A stretch of DNA of 64,000 bases from Verpa conica. Its lineage: Eukaryota > Ascomycota > Pezizomycetes > Pezizales > Morchellaceae. This document shows positions 12,914-25,794 of this stretch, in pieces; positions within the stretch are counted from its first letter, which is position 1; the number at the start of each line of letters is the position of its first letter. The position numbers and the translations under genes were made by a program. The stretch spans positions 1,178,001 through 1,242,000 of the forward strand of contig JAUFSD010000022.1 of the NCBI GenBank assembly GCA_033030425.1. Reading direction: 5' to 3'. A model generated the notes under the pieces. That model worked only from the letters and a program-made list of their open reading frames with translations. It ran no database searches and had not been told where the DNA came from.

Positions 12914-14095
12914 GGGAGTGGGCCGTTACATTAAAGGTCCGGGGAAGGGGGTCTGGGGAGCGAATTCGAGGGGGAGTCGAGCTGCGGGAGGAGGAGCTGT
13001 GCTGACGTTAGGTTAAGGGTTGGTTACACCGCGGCTCTTTATCGCCACAAAGCTTGGCGGGCGGGAGGGATCGAGTGCGGGTGTAAGCGAGAGACGGGGT
13101 GGGATCGGGCAGGTGTGGGTGTGTGCATCTATATACATCCAGCTGTGCCATCTTGTACTGGTACTTGTCTGTGGTCTTTTAATATTCGGTTTTTGTATTC
13201 TCTGGAATTACTTGTGTATTTTTTAGAATGGTTGGAATTACTGTATCCTTCTACTTTTCGTCTGGATCATTGGTGAGATTGGGGGTTATGAAGCTGCAAG
13301 AGATATGCTCTATATGAATAAAATATTAGAGGCCGAGCATGAGGCGAAGAAATAGAGAAATAGGGTTGTAGATGTTTCTGACTTGCCGATGAGTTTAAGG
13401 TAGAGACTGTGGCTAGACGGTGTTGTGGGTTATAGCTACAACGATGCGAATAAAGATTCCAGAGGATATCTTAGTATATAGTTTAGCTCACAAGTAAATC
13501 TCATCTAGTTAATTGAGGTGAAGTATGAGTATATAGACTCGGAATATCCCACGGTTACTCCTAAAGTACCGAGTGATATTCTATGACCGGGAATCTCGTT
13601 GCATCCTCCCCATTGGACTGAGTTAGTTATTTGCCATTGTAAGAATGAGATAGTGAAAATGAAGTCTCGACCAGTGTATGGGTACAACCCTAACCCGCAA
13701 CAAGAACACTGTTCGAAATAAGTGTTGCTTACTGGCGTAGTTCTAGGTCACTCTATACCTCCTGGATATGAAGAACCGAGGCAAGTAAAAACATGTAATA
13801 TCATAGCCCTCTTAGATATTATTTGTAATCCGGTCTATATAATAGAATGAATACCTTTTTTTCTAGAAAGAGCCAAGATGTGTGTCTATTGTAGGGAAAC
13901 CTCTCGAGCTTTAATCCCATCCGAGATCCTGCCCCAACAAGTAACGACACAAACAAGAAAAGAAAAAACACATTACGGTATCAATAGGAAAACAAAACGC
14001 CTTTCTCAATTGCAAGAGGAAAGAAAAAAAGATAACCGCAAATCCTGGAATAAAACCAATCGACTATTGTCTATTAATATACCCTCCTACCACGC
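12914..14095. other. Intergenic region
   Basis: G-rich near 12920-13100 (promoter side of the minus-strand gene), then AT-rich. The phrase ACCGAGTGATAT near 13569 recurs with variation at 11418 and 19325, hinting at a short dispersed repeat. No supported ORF. Confidence 0.4.
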
Positions 14096-16374
14096 TTAAG
14101 CTTCGTACACCTTCTTCAGTGCCTCAAAGTGTGCCTTCTGCTCAGCCGCTAGTTTACCCTCCGTATCCTACAAATACTGTCAACCACTACAGCTAAACTA
14201 TTTTGACGGGTAAGACTTACGGATATAATTGTCAGCACTAATGAATAATTATTAAACAAGAACCTCTCCTTCTTCCCCTTCTCTACAATGCCAGCCCCCA
14301 GCTTCGTTAAAAACGCCTCAAAGTCCCCTCTTAGGCGACCTAGACTGTTTGCAACAGGTTCATCATCCCCAGCCTCACTACTCAACGCTAATATCCCTTG
14401 AACAAAGCATGCAAACCTTTGCGTCAAGAAGTGTGGCGCGGCACTCTGCTTTGCTGTATTCGTTGCTGCTAGCCCAAGCGCGCTGAGCTGACCTCTGCCA
14501 CCACCGCCACCGATGAGGGAGGACTTTCGAAGAGACTCGCAGTGTGCGTCCATGACTATCTGGAAGCGTGGCCAGAGGAGCATGTTAGTTGCATTGATGT
14601 ATGCATCTGCTGCAGGAACCCGGCGCTTTTGCATCTCGAAGGCAGAGTACTGATTTAACCGTACGCAGAGTAAAACACCGTGGCAGTCGAGGGTGGCGTC
14701 GATGAGTTGTTTTGTCACTGTCTGGGCGAGTGTGAATGTTGGTGTGAAGATTGCAGAGAACATCGCGGAGGCTTGGTCGTAGGTTTTGTAGGAGAAGAAG
14801 TCGGTAATAAAGAGATACTCTGCACATGCGTTCTCGACGAGAGCGACATTGAAGTGGCGGAATAGAACTTCTGGGTAATGCGTAGTCCGATCTTCTTCGG
14901 CTTGGAGGGATGTCATGATTGGTGCAGTCCTGTTTTTGAGGGTGTCGATCCGGCGACCGATATTAAATGGGTCGTAAGAAGCTGCCGGAACAGACTTAAG
15001 AGATGGAAGGAGGTTGTTTCTTCGTGCAGGCTCATCCTGGCCGACAGTGTCGTGTTTATCCATTGTGTGGAGTTTTAGCTTTTGGAGAGCTGCGTTGTAG
15101 CGTTGGAAGTGGCTGAGGTAATACCAACGCATTGTATTGATATAAGCTTGACTAATTTCCTCTGCGAGAGTGGCATGATGGGTTGCCATGAAAAGGAAGA
15201 GCTCTTTGTAGCGGATGAATCCTTGTTGCTGGACCACCTGGGCGTTCGCTCCGGGAACTCTGATAGCTTTGATTTTGGAGACGAAAAAGTCTCGTACTCT
15301 CTCGATGGCCTGGGAAACATTAGTAAATGTAAATTCCTGAGAGAAAATAGAGAATCCTGATCTGAAAGGCAAACCTTATGTGTAAGTCGTTCCAACTCTG
15401 GCTTGACATCTTGTGCCGCCTTGACCTTTGTAGAGTCTAAAAGCTCGATAGCTTTCATCTTCCGGTCTGCTTCCTTGAGAGCTTTTACCCAGCTATCGTT
15501 GACCTCGCCCTCCACAATTCTTCGTATAACCTTTGGCGATAACGCGATATCTTCCACAACCGGCCCGATTGCCTTTTCGACGTTTTTCCTGTTGTCGAGC
15601 CGCCGGTTGAGGTTGGTTGAACGGTTCTGGAGGGTCTCGATCTCCGCGCTGACAGCCCCAAGGTCTGTTTGGAAAGAGTAAAGGTACGATTCGACGGATT
15701 TGAGGACCTCATCGCAAGCCTATTTCAAAAAAAAGAACCTAAAATAAGCGAAATCCGGGGGTATTATAAGTGGAGACCGTATGCACTTTTATAGATCGAT
15801 GCAAGTCTACAAACTTGTCCTGTTCCCTCTCATCTGCAGGTCACTGTTAGTGTATATCTAAGAGTAGATTGAAGGCCACTTAAAACTCACAGTCCACCAG
15901 CGTATTCACACTATGGTTCCGAGCTCTTGTAGCCAACTCCCGAGCTTCAACCTCTCGCTGTTCCTCCTTCTGCACGAACTCCTCCAAGCTTAGCGCTCCA
16001 AAGTCAATATCCTCCAAACTCTCCAAATCAGGCTCTCGTCTAACTCTCTCCTCTTCAGCCTCGATCTCAATGCTCGACTTCACCTGCACTCCAAGTATCC
16101 CCTCTAGCACATCTAATGGATCCCGGATGCCCGATGGAATAGGAGCTGTAGCTGCTCGTTTCAAGCCAAACCCTTGCTGCTGCTGCCGGACAGATCCTAC
16201 AAGACTTGTAGTAGACGCATTAGCCGACGATCTAAGACTCAGCGACGAGCTCCGGTGAGAAAGCGGTGGACGAGGTCCAGTTCTCCGACCAGGGACTGGG
16301 CTCTGGCCAGGTGCTGGGGATGAGGATCGCGCAGGAGTGTTTGCAGGAGAGTTCCAGGCCCCGGGTCTCCACAT
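14096..16374 (-). CDS. VPS52: Vps52, subunit of the GARP tethering complex
   Basis: Five exons: 16374-15891, 15833-15787, 15719-15375, 15309-14221 and 14167-14096. All phases agree, giving about 678 residues, close to the usual size of the family. The N-terminus is a low-complexity Ser/Pro/Arg region. The middle holds the coiled coil typical of Vps52 (DKFVDLHRSIK, then LQNRSTNLNRRLDNRK). The C-terminal half has the conserved block with FVSKIKAIRVPGANAQ and LFLFMATHHATLAEEI. Vps52 works with Vps51, Vps53 and Vps54 at the trans-Golgi network to tether endosome-derived retrograde vesicles. The last exon (24 codons) ends in HFEALKKVYEA. The product is a single-copy housekeeping gene with no sign of damage. 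Confidence 0.92.
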
Positions 16375-18396
16375 GTTAAGGTTGTAGTATTGCAGGACTC
16401 AGAGGGATTGTGGGCGAGTTGCAAGAGCTGTGCTGCTGGCTGTATCGAGGGTTCAGGATGAGGCTGAAAATCGGTGTCCAGATCAAGCAGCAGCCAAGGC
16501 TTTGAGAGACCTATGAGGGCCGGGTAACCCGCATAGCTGGATATGTAACCGTGGCAGCTATTGGCTTAGGTCATATTTAGTTAAAATACCATGATTTAAC
16601 TGGTGGTACTGGGGTCTTTTCTTAACGCTCCTGCATTTTCTAGATTATTGGAATCATCTCTAGGATTCAAAAGTACGGGCATGGCCTTTGCGAAATATAG
16701 CACCGAATCAAACACAGATCAACCTTTTTGTTCAATTGTAATACTATGTAGGCATATTTAGTACAAGTTAGGAGAAAAAACAGCGTTCCTCTAGAGTCAT
16801 AAAAGAAAATAACTCTAGTCTTATCTACTTGGCCTCAAGATTCCATCTCGCTTAAGATCCACTCGGCCATCTCCATTTCCACCACCCTACGGCGATATTC
16901 TTTAGTCTCCTTACTTAGGGACACCCGGAGACCTTTCGAAGATATGTTAGTGCCGTCGTAAAACTTCATAATTTACCAGAACTGAGGCGTAATTTGATGT
17001 ACTATTCCAGAATACTCTGTATCCATTGCCCTTCTGAAGAGGGATTATTTACAAGAGGAACTCCCCAAAGCCAGTGTCACTTATTGTAACATCCTTTCGA
17101 GCATCCTACTATAGTAGACTCTTCCTATAAGAATACTGACTTAGAATAATTGTTCTACAAGAATATGAACTTTCAGTCCTGATTAGATTAGCATAGCTAG
17201 ATTGCCGCTATTAATAAGAATATTCACCTTATAAGTATACTGAGGCTCGGGCCTAGACGTATTTTTATAGGGGGTCTACTATAGTGAAACCGATTCATTC
17301 CCGGTAAATAGTTCTGTCGACTTTTAATCTTAAGATTGACAGACTATTTCAACAATTCTCTTGTAGCCGCCTTGTGACTCAGGCATAGTAACAACCTAGG
17401 AAGGTTGTGTGGTACACACGAAGAACATAGTATATTCGGAAGCCCTATGTAGTCTTGGGGGGGGGTGTGAGTAGAGTTGATAAAGGTTTGAACGTGCGGG
17501 TGGTGAATTTTCACTCTTCGTAGCGCACACCGTACGAGAAAAACATCCTTGCCACCTAAGAACTGCCAAGTTAGAAAGTATGTAGAGAATTATTGTAGTG
17601 ATCCCGTTTACCTCTCCCGCCTGAACGCCTCTATCCTCTGGTTTCACTGCAAAGAACTTTCTACCGATAGATCGGAAGAAAGTTTGCACGCATGCAGCGG
17701 TGAACCCTGTCCTGCTGCTCGCCTGATCTTTGTGTGCTCATATAATATGTTCTCACATTCTCTTTTTGCTACGCATGGCGTATGCGCAGAAGTTACACGA
17801 GTATCCTTGAAATATCTCGAGGTTCGCAATAGGGTTGCTTCCACGGGCTGGTAGTACCGCACATGTATTGGCTAAGTCTAGGTCCGCTATCCACTTGTCT
17901 ACACACCACTAGTCCCATGGCCCTTGAGATGATTTTGACTCTTCTTGAATCGATATCCATCCTGTAGTTACTTGATGGGATATGTAGCAGTTGTATTGGA
18001 ATTGGGAAGATAGACCTGTTTTCTGGGCGGTCATCATTGATTCCGTATATAAAACTCGTTGTTACTTCGGTGGTTTCGCTCCATCCCAATGGTCGCTTTT
18101 GCTGTGCGTACGGTGACGCAGTAAGTTATGTGTGGGAGCTGGGCACAAGACTACTATTTGGATAGTAATGCATCGACAGTCTGGACTCAGGTGTCTGATT
18201 GGGTGGGAAATATTCATTGGGGTCCTGACGTAGGTTAGACTATAGATATAAGGTAGGGGAGTATTTACATACTCTAGGATTTAGAAATGTTGGCTGTCAT
18301 TGCGAAGCAGGATCAATAGAAATATCCAAGTTTACTTTAGATAAAAGGACTTTCTAAAATGATGATTCTCTAGATGAAAAGCTATGAAGGAGAAAG

Positions 18397-18730
18397 GTGT
18401 TGAAAGCAAGTGTGAATTGATGTTTATTATAATACAAGTTGATTGAAACAAGAGAAAAGAAAAAGAAAGAATAAGAGGGGAGAGCCCCTACTTATATAGT
18501 TTAAAACGACACTAATTACTAGTGTTGTTTATGACGTCAATGCAATGCAATGTTTGTCTTCAAAAAGAGGTACTCCGCACCCTTTTATCTATCTTGTATG
18601 CGGGTATCTTGGGAACCCTACACCCTAATCAGGTTCCTAGCATGACTAATCAGCATGTAATCAGTAGAACCGTATTAGCTATGTGTTTTTAAGATAATAA
18701 AATCAAGGCTGGGAGAGATAGCAAGATACA
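18397..18730 (-). repeat. Possible solo LTR or LTR fragment
   Basis: Read on the minus strand it has a TATA-like ACTATATAAG followed by a C/T-rich stretch and then ATTATAATAAAC, an order typical of LTR U3-R-U5. A boundary TGTTGAAAGC is visible at 18397, but the other end and a target duplication could not be fixed. Confidence 0.3.
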
Positions 18731-19104
18731 TTTAGGATTTAAAGAAGAAAAGGAGTTCACCCCCCATATGCTCCCCAGGTTTGATCTCGTAGAGAAGTAT
18801 TGATCTCTAATCATTACCGTTTCTAACTGCGCATTAACAGCACCCATCACCCGCTTCCGCGGGTGCTGGTCCGATCTGGAATCAATCGTTCTATACGTTT
18901 GCCTGGTATTCTCCGAGCTGCCCGCAACAATTCTCTTGAATTTTGCAATTTTATAGAGGTTAACTTTTTTTGATATCGTGGTTTCTTGGGAGGGCTTACT
19001 AAGTAAAGGTGATGCGTTATGGTCTTACTAGATTAGGGAGTAGTCTGCGCATCGGTTCTAGCGAGGGTAGGGTCTTGGCACGGATGACAGGTGCTACCCG
19101 CACT

Positions 19105-19228
19105 TGTTGGAGTATGGCCAACAGCAGTCGATCCCCGTTAGGAGTCATAGGCACGTAGGGTATAAGAGGTCGGGCTTGCCCCCTCCTCTAGGCATATTAT
19201 CAAACTATTATTCTATTGCTCACACTTA
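19105..19228 (+). repeat. Dispersed repeat copy 1 (partner at 45988-46098, inverted)
   Basis: About 120 bases match the reverse complement of 45988-46098, including GTAGGGTATAAGAGGTCGGG and the flanks GTTGGAGTATGGCC and CTATTGCT. A TATA-like core suggests a piece of an LTR. Confidence 0.6.
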
Positions 19229-19422
19229 ATGCTATCTATGGGACTGTGGTTGTGCGGGGTATTCACATTGGTAAAGTATACAGGAAAGTGCGCGATACCA
19301 CCGCAGTACCTGATACGGATACCAAGTGATATCCTGTGACTCAACATCGACAGCAGCATATTATCTAGCAGCCATATAAACTCTCACACCCCAATAAGCC
19401 TGACTATATTATTCTCGGCACA

Positions 19423-20983
19423 ATGGACACTACGGGTCTGAAATCATACCGCGTGAGAGGACGCTACTATTCCATCTTCCTTATTCGTCGCGACAGCTGC
19501 CCTGCAGATCTCGGTAAAGATATCCTCTCGGAAATCCCCACTGACCCAGAAGAGTATCAAAGTGAGTTCATCTCTTCCTCGCCCTAGAATTGAAGCTGAT
19601 AAGAAAGTAGGATGGAAAGCTGCTACAATCGCTTTCTACACCTTGGAGGAGAAACATATTCTTCGTCTGGCCCAAGAAAATCTAGATGATGCGCGTGCAT
19701 ATGCCAACTACGAGGACTTCTGGGGCAGGGGCTACTACCGGAAGCCAACCCGCTGGGCTCCAGGGTATAGGGACTTGATTAAATATACCATTGACCTAGA
19801 TAATGATAAGTTTTCTGTCAAACATGAATCAAACAGGGGGGACATCTTTCGTCTCGACAATATCCCCAGGTACCTATTTGACATGCCATGCATCACTGCT
19901 GAGGGTAGCCCACAGGCAGAGATTCCATCCTTCATAAATCCCACTGTATTAGCCACCGTCCCTGAAGAATACCGTCCTAATTACACTATACCCGAGCCAG
20001 AAATCGAATTTCTAGAGCTCTATGAACGCTATTCACCAAAGCTAGTACCTTTAGAATACAAACCCAACGAAAATAAACGTCTCTTAGTGTGGACGTCACT
20101 GCGGCTAATACTGTTTAAAAACTTCATCTGTCGGTTTTGCGAGACATTTGAAGACTTGAGTGACAACAACTTGAAGGGCCACTTCGTTTTCCGCCAACTA
20201 GCGTACGGAATACTATCCCTCACAAAAGCCAGTAATCATATCGTCTTCCAACCCGAGCGTCACCTCTACAGCAAACTCATCGGTGAAATACACGACGCAA
20301 CACTTTCATTCGAACCACCAGATACAGATACCTACCGTCTGGATGATATCCTCATCATACTTGAGCCATATATCACCGACACCCCAAACCTCCACGCCTC
20401 AATCGGGAAAGCCATCCAGCTGTCTGGAACCTCAGATACCACAGCCGTAATTTTCAATATCTACAACATCGTCATCGTTAAAATCAACCATACACCGAAT
20501 GGAACCTCAGTCTCATACTCGGGTCTTCTCTCGCTCTATTCACTGGAGATGGTACGAGACCTTTCGGATGCGCTTGATTGGACTCCCATAATCGATGCGC
20601 CAGTACCGGAGGGGATTCTGGCGCTTTTAGATGTCTTTGCGTCGTCCTCGTTTGCAGTACCGGTGCCAATATCTTACCCTGAGAAACTCCCTGTTGAGCT
20701 CTGTGAGCAGATTTTTAGGCTCGCGGCGCCAGATACTCAGTGTAGGATGGAGAGCTCGTGTAGGTTGTTTAGGAAAATTGGGAGGGCCTTCCCGAGGATT
20801 GGAGAGTGGATTCTTATCGAGGATTGTGGTTATTTCGAGTATTTAGCGGTATCGAGTGTGAGTGGGAGAGTGCAGATGGTTTGGATTAAGTCAGAAGTTG
20901 AGTATGATGGGTGGGAGGTGGTTTTGTGGAATAGGAGTGAGAGGATTTTGTTGGAGATGCCGCTGTTTTGTGTTTATGATTGA
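19423..20983 (+). CDS. Fungal expanded-family protein with C-terminal F-box-like segment
   Basis: Two exons, 19423-19561 and 19608-20983, with a 46-nt GTGAGT-AAG intron, give about 504 residues. The first exon (MDTTGLKSYRVRGRYYSIF, ending PTDPEEYQ) matches the start of a protein family that is common in ascomycete genomes. The C-terminal part has LPVELCEQIFRLAA followed by SCRLFRKIGRAFPRI, which resembles an F-box. The middle has no motif I recognise. The gene is AT-balanced and intact. If the F-box reading is right it would bind Skp1, but the substrate is unknown. An alternative donor at 19554 would give a 34-nt intron and is less likely. Confidence 0.7.
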
Positions 20984-22298
20984 GGGAGGACAGTGGTTGA
21001 TTTCCGGTTCATATACTCTCTTCTGCTGAAGTTTTTTCTGTGGCTGTGCGGTGGTTTAGAGATAAGTAGGAAGCTGGGTTTAACTAATTGGGTGTTTGTA
21101 GTCCTGGGGTCTCTTTAATCACCTCACATGAATGTTCTTGGTAGAGATAAACTTATTAACTATTTTAGTGCTCCTATTATAAGGCCTGTAGCCCAAAGGG
21201 ACTTAATACCTAAGTAGGTTCCGGCCATACTCAATTTCTAAGATGCCGGGATTCAAGAAAACACTCTTAATAACTTGAAGGAAGGAACTAACAGTGACTA
21301 TATCTACTTGCTAAAAAATAAAGTGTGTTACTTTAGGTATGAGTCATAACAGAGCCCTCTGTTTATAATTAATTTATTTATTTACAACAGAGTCTTCACA
21401 AAAAGAGTGATGTACTCCTACATTAGACTGACCTTGTAATAACTGTAATTATGGGAAACATAGAAGAGCTATAGCATGCTTGAGAGGTGAGAGGTGAGGG
21501 ATGGTATAATAGGAAGTAGATTATTAATAGGATAGTTAAGATGTATTATTTGGATTATTGAGGATCTTTGTGAGTACTTCACCTCTTGGTGTGGAGGCTT
21601 CGTTGCGACTCGTACCCTAAGTGACAGACTTTATAACCGCCGAAAATAAGCGCTCAGGTCTTGTGAACTACCTCAAAGATTTTGTTTTCGAGCTCTTTAT
21701 CTTTCCATCAAGTCTCACTAATCATACCGTTCAACAAATATTTTGATCGATCTAACATATCATTAGGTCGGGAGAAAGGAATCATATCGTAAATATCAAG
21801 AAGGCGGCGTAGGTCTTCGGTACATAATCAAGTTTTTTACGGTGGTTTTGGCTATTGGTAAGGTGCTTTCAACCATTTCCGACTGAGGGCAATCTGTGTG
21901 GGGCTTGAGACATGTATGCAAGCTACTAGTGGGTCTCCGGTGGTCTTGAAATGTTTTGGGAGTCAATTTTAGGGCAGGCCATTCTGAATAAGGGCTAATT
22001 AGATAGCTTGGAGGGGATCACTTGGAGGGCAGCGGTTCATTGGCGAATAGACCGGGCTAATTCGCAGAATTCCAAATTGGCGAGTGGCTCAGAGCGGGTT
22101 CCCTATCACCAGGGGTCCGGGTGCGGATGTGAGTGCAGTGGGCGTGAAAGCTTTAGCCAGCTCTCTAAAAGTCGGTTTGCTCTCGACATAGATTATCTGC
22201 ATGAAAACTTTCTTCAAGACTGTCTACTATTTACAAAAATCCTAAATTGTTTCCTAGTATTTCGTTGTAGAACTCCATGAATACAAATAACATCGTTC
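20984..22298. other. Intergenic region
   Basis: AT-rich, no supported ORF. Includes the 3' flank of the converging ankyrin gene. Confidence 0.4.
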
Positions 22299-24366
22299 TC
22301 ATGACATATCCATTTTATCCGAGGCACTCCCCATCAGAAACCTCATGACCTCAACGTGTCCTTGCTCTTTTTCTGCTGCATGTAGCGCTATATTTATATT
22401 ATTTTCATAGTCTACACTCTCCCCATCTTCTGGCAGTAACCCCGCAACGTCTGCTCCAAAGATTAACAATTGGTTTACCACATCTAGATGTCCATACTCT
22501 GCAGCCGCCCGCAATGCTGTTCGTCCAACGAATTTACAGGGTTTGGCGTTGACGTCTGCTAAATTTATTAAGAGCAAGTTGACTACACCTAGATGTCCAC
22601 ACTCTGTAGCCGCTTGCAATGCTGTTCGTCCAAAGAATTCACAGGGCTTGGCGTTGACGTCTGCTGAATGACTTAAGAGCAATTTGATCATATCCAGATG
22701 ACCATTCCCCGCAGCCGCTTGTAAGGCTGTTCGCCCAAACTCTTCGCAGGGATTTGCGTTGACGTCTGCTGAACGGCTTAGCAGTAGTTTGGCTATATCG
22801 ATGTATCCACCCGCTGCAGCTGCTTGTAATGCGGTCCGACCCTCAAAATCACATGGCTCGGCGTTGACATTGGCAGAATGATCTAAGAGTAGGTTGACTA
22901 AATCGAGATGGCCACTTCCCGCAGCCTCTTGTAAGGCTGTTCGGCCACCAGAGGTTTAAATGGGCCGGCCCGGGCTCAAAACTAGGGTGGCCCGGCCTGG
23001 CCCAATAATTAATTTAGTATGGTGATTGCTGGCCCGGGCCACATAAAAGGTGGCTGGGCCGGCCCGAATTAATTAATGGGCCGGCCCATTTAAACCTCTG
23101 TCGGCCACTATACTCGCAGGGTTTGGCATTGACGTCTGCTGAATGGCTTAAGAGCAATTTGACAATATCCAAATGGCCACTCTCTGCGGCCGCTTGTAAA
23201 GCTGTTCGCCCAGACTCTTCACAGGGATTTGCATTGGTGTTTGCTGAGTGGCTTAGCAGTAGTTTTGCTATATCGATGTATCCACCTTCTGCAGCTGCTT
23301 GTAATGCGGTCCGACCCTCAACATTACATGGCTCGGCGTTGACGTCTGCTGAGCGGCTTAAGAGTAGTTTGACTATATCGATGTGGCCGTTCCCTGCTGC
23401 TGCTTGTAAAGTTGTTTTCCCAGAGTAGTAACAACGGCTGGCATTGACGTCTGCTGAACGGCTTAAGAGTGCTTTAACTATATCGATGTGCCCTTTCCCT
23501 GATGCTGCTTGTAAGGCTGTTAGCCCATCATGGTCCGAGGGGTTTGCGTTGACGTCTGCTGAGCAGTTTAAAAGCAACTGAACCACATGGATATGTCCGT
23601 TCTCTGCGGCTGCTTGTAATGCGGTGCGACCCTGGTTCATACATGGGGTGGCATTGATGGTTGCTAACTTATTTAAGAGCAATTGAACAACATAGATGTG
23701 ACCATTCCCAGCGGCTGCTTGTAACGCGGTCCGCCCCTCATAGTCGCAGGATCTGGCGTTGATATCTGCGCGATAGCTTAAGAGAAACCTAACCATATCA
23801 ATATGTCCATTCTCTGCAGCCCCCTGCAAGGCGGTACGGCCTGAATATCCGCATGGGCTGGCGTTTATATCGGCCCCGTTGTCTAAAAGTAACTGTACTG
23901 TAGAGGTATATCCCTTCTCAGCCGCTCCCTGTAGCGCCGTTCGTCCATTGGTTTCGCATGGTGGAGCATTAACATCCGCTCCGCTGGCTAATAAAAGTTC
24001 TACCGTCTCTAAGCTCCTACTACATGCCGCTGCTTGTAGAGCTGTACGACCACCACCAAATGCTGGGCTGGAATTGACATCGGCTCCATTTTTCAGCATA
24101 AATTTCACCATGTCAAGGTATCCGTACCCGGCCGCTGCTTGTAGCGTTGTTCCCTCGCCAGATATTGATCTTTCCTTGGTAATGATATCTACATCCCTAT
24201 TCACGAGTAGCTTGACCACATCAAGGTGACCTCCCTTAACCGCAGACTGTAGAAGACTCCTCCGAACCATATTTTTACTCGGTCTAGGCCCAAGCAACAT
24301 TGCTAAGAGTAAAATATACCCTCTACTGGCAGCTTCGTATTGTAAATGACTGAGGCTATTATTCAT
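22299..24366 (-). pseudogene. Ankyrin-repeat protein gene interrupted by a MITE
   Basis: One long reading frame encodes about 18 ankyrin repeats of 35 residues with the unusual spacing pattern ADVNAxPC-xxGRTALQAAA-xGHxDxVKLLL. The frame is broken between 22948 and 23109 by the MITE at 22949-23100 plus its 8-bp duplication, 160 bp in all, which shifts the frame. Removing 160 bp gives exactly 636 codons from ATG 24366 to the stop, so the break is recent and the gene was intact. The first in-frame ATG is at 24366; the sequence upstream of 24397 is LTR. Its original promoter or 5' exons may have been separated by the retroelement nest, so whether the start is native is unsure. Near-identical repeats suggest repeat-number evolution, as in NLR-type ankyrin proteins. 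Confidence 0.85.
22949..23100. mobile_element. hAT-type MITE, 152 bp
   Basis: Perfect terminal inverted repeats of at least 22 bp begin CAGAGGTTTAAATGGGCCGG at 22949 and its complement ends at 23100. The flanks are an 8-bp direct repeat TCGGCCAC at 22941-22948 and 23101-23108. An 8-bp duplication with CAGAG-type ends is the signature of the hAT superfamily. The inside is GGCCC-rich and non-coding, so it needs a transposase from elsewhere. Confidence 0.92.
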
Positions 24367-25393
24367 GTGAAGAATAGCGGAGTAACAGCTTAGGACTGTA
24401 ACGGGGGCACTCCCAGGGGAGTACTGCCGTACCAAAAAATAACCAACAACCTCCCTTTCTGACAAGAAGCTTCAGCAGCGAGGCTTAGAACCGCTCGTCA
24501 ACACGGAAGGTCGACAGTCCCTAGGCAAAACAGGAATAAGGATTTTTAAGGGTTGCAAACTAAAGACTTTAAAAGGCTCTGCTTCCCAGGGGAAAACAAA
24601 CGTCTTTAGCAAAGAGTATGAGGGTCTCTGAACAACGGTTGTTCGTTGACTAGCAAGAATAATTGTCCTGGGGGAAGGACGGGTTTAAGCTATGATTTTG
24701 ATTGCGAGCAAGCTGCCAAGAAGCGGGGGAACAATTCCTCCGCGCTTGGAAATCAACTCAGTCTAGAGCGCCCCTAAGAACTAGCGGGGTCGATAGACTA
24801 GCGACTAAAAAGCGTTGGTTACTAAAAGCTCTGTAACTATTGCTAAAATGGTCCGATTTCAAATCCGATTGCACCTATGGATTCGCAGCACTGTCTCCCA
24901 TATACCCTCCGAGTTTGGTTCGGTTGGACGAATTTTCCTGACGGTTTTGGGGCTATTTTTGGGGTCCAAAACTTGTCTTTTTGTTAGGGAATCTGCAACT
25001 CAGGGGGCCCCTTCTGCAAACGGTGGGTGGCACAGCGGGGCGCCTTGTGGATGTTAGAAAACACAGAGTCCCCTAGGCAGGGTAATCCACTGATGATTCC
25101 TGCCGTTGCTTAGATTCCTTTTCTACGTTCCTAGTCCAACCTGGGGACGTGGCGGAGAGGTAATCTTGATCCATAAGGACCTTAGGGCGAAGCACAAGGC
25201 ATAGCCCCGTATGGTTTGATTCGTGACGCCACCAGGTTAATTAATTATTTTTGCTGGCGGCCCTAACTACTAAGCATAGCTTTGCTCTTGTCTCACGGCT
25301 CTCGGCCTCCCCTAGGGTTGGCCATCAGCGAAGTCGTTGTTATTCCTCCTAGAGGAACAGGAGCTTAACTCTGTTCATGGAGGCAACTGCTTC

Positions 25394-25752
25394 TGTAAAA
25401 ACCGATCACCTATTGGGGAACAGCAGGCGATAATCACGAGGCAAGGCTAGTATCGAGAGACTAGGAACTCAAGGACAAGGTAGGTATGGTAACAATATAA
25501 GTTGTTGCGTGAAGAACTAACTAACTGATAGAGATGCGTCCCTTTTATACCCTTTCTGGAGGGACGCTGAGATCAACAATGAGACAATATGAAACTGAAG
25601 GAGCGACCTCCTTCTACATGAAACTATGGACGTCTCGTCCTGCGAGGCGTACTTCTTACATGACCAATGATAACAGGAATCCTACGAGATATGAAACGAT
25701 ACATGAAACAAGGAGATAGACAAGGCAGACTAGGAAATGGGCGTTCTTGACA
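25394..25752 (-). repeat. Element B 3' LTR
   Basis: Identical by eye to 38269-38627. Minus-strand ends are TG and CA. Contains TATAAAAG and, downstream, ACGCAACAA, the start of R. Confidence 0.95.
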
Positions 25753-25794
25753 GTAGGTCCCTCTTCAAGGGCGAAGTTCCTACGAGACCGGAGT

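Larger units (their letters stand above)
16375..19422. other. Long intergenic region with dispersed repeats
   Basis: Three kilobases with no supportable gene; the small ORFs lack codon structure or homology that I can recognise. Contents seen: a possible solo LTR near 18397-18730, a 120-bp repeat at 19105-19228 shared with 45988-46098, and AT-rich tracts. The promoter of the gene at 19423 must lie in the last few hundred bases. Confidence 0.45.

Noticed and set aside
16560..18089. Small ORFs between VPS52 and 19.4 kb
   Set aside because: No codon pattern, motif or splice logic supports them.
23123..24229. Plus-strand repetitive ORFs over the ankyrin gene
   Set aside because: The repetition mirrors the ankyrin repeats on the other strand.
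25149..25232. tRNA-like sequence in LTR A (also 62060-62143)
   Set aside because: Terminal pairing of six bases and a B-box-like GGTTCGATTC are present, but the T stem and anticodon arm do not pair. It is kept only as part of the LTR.
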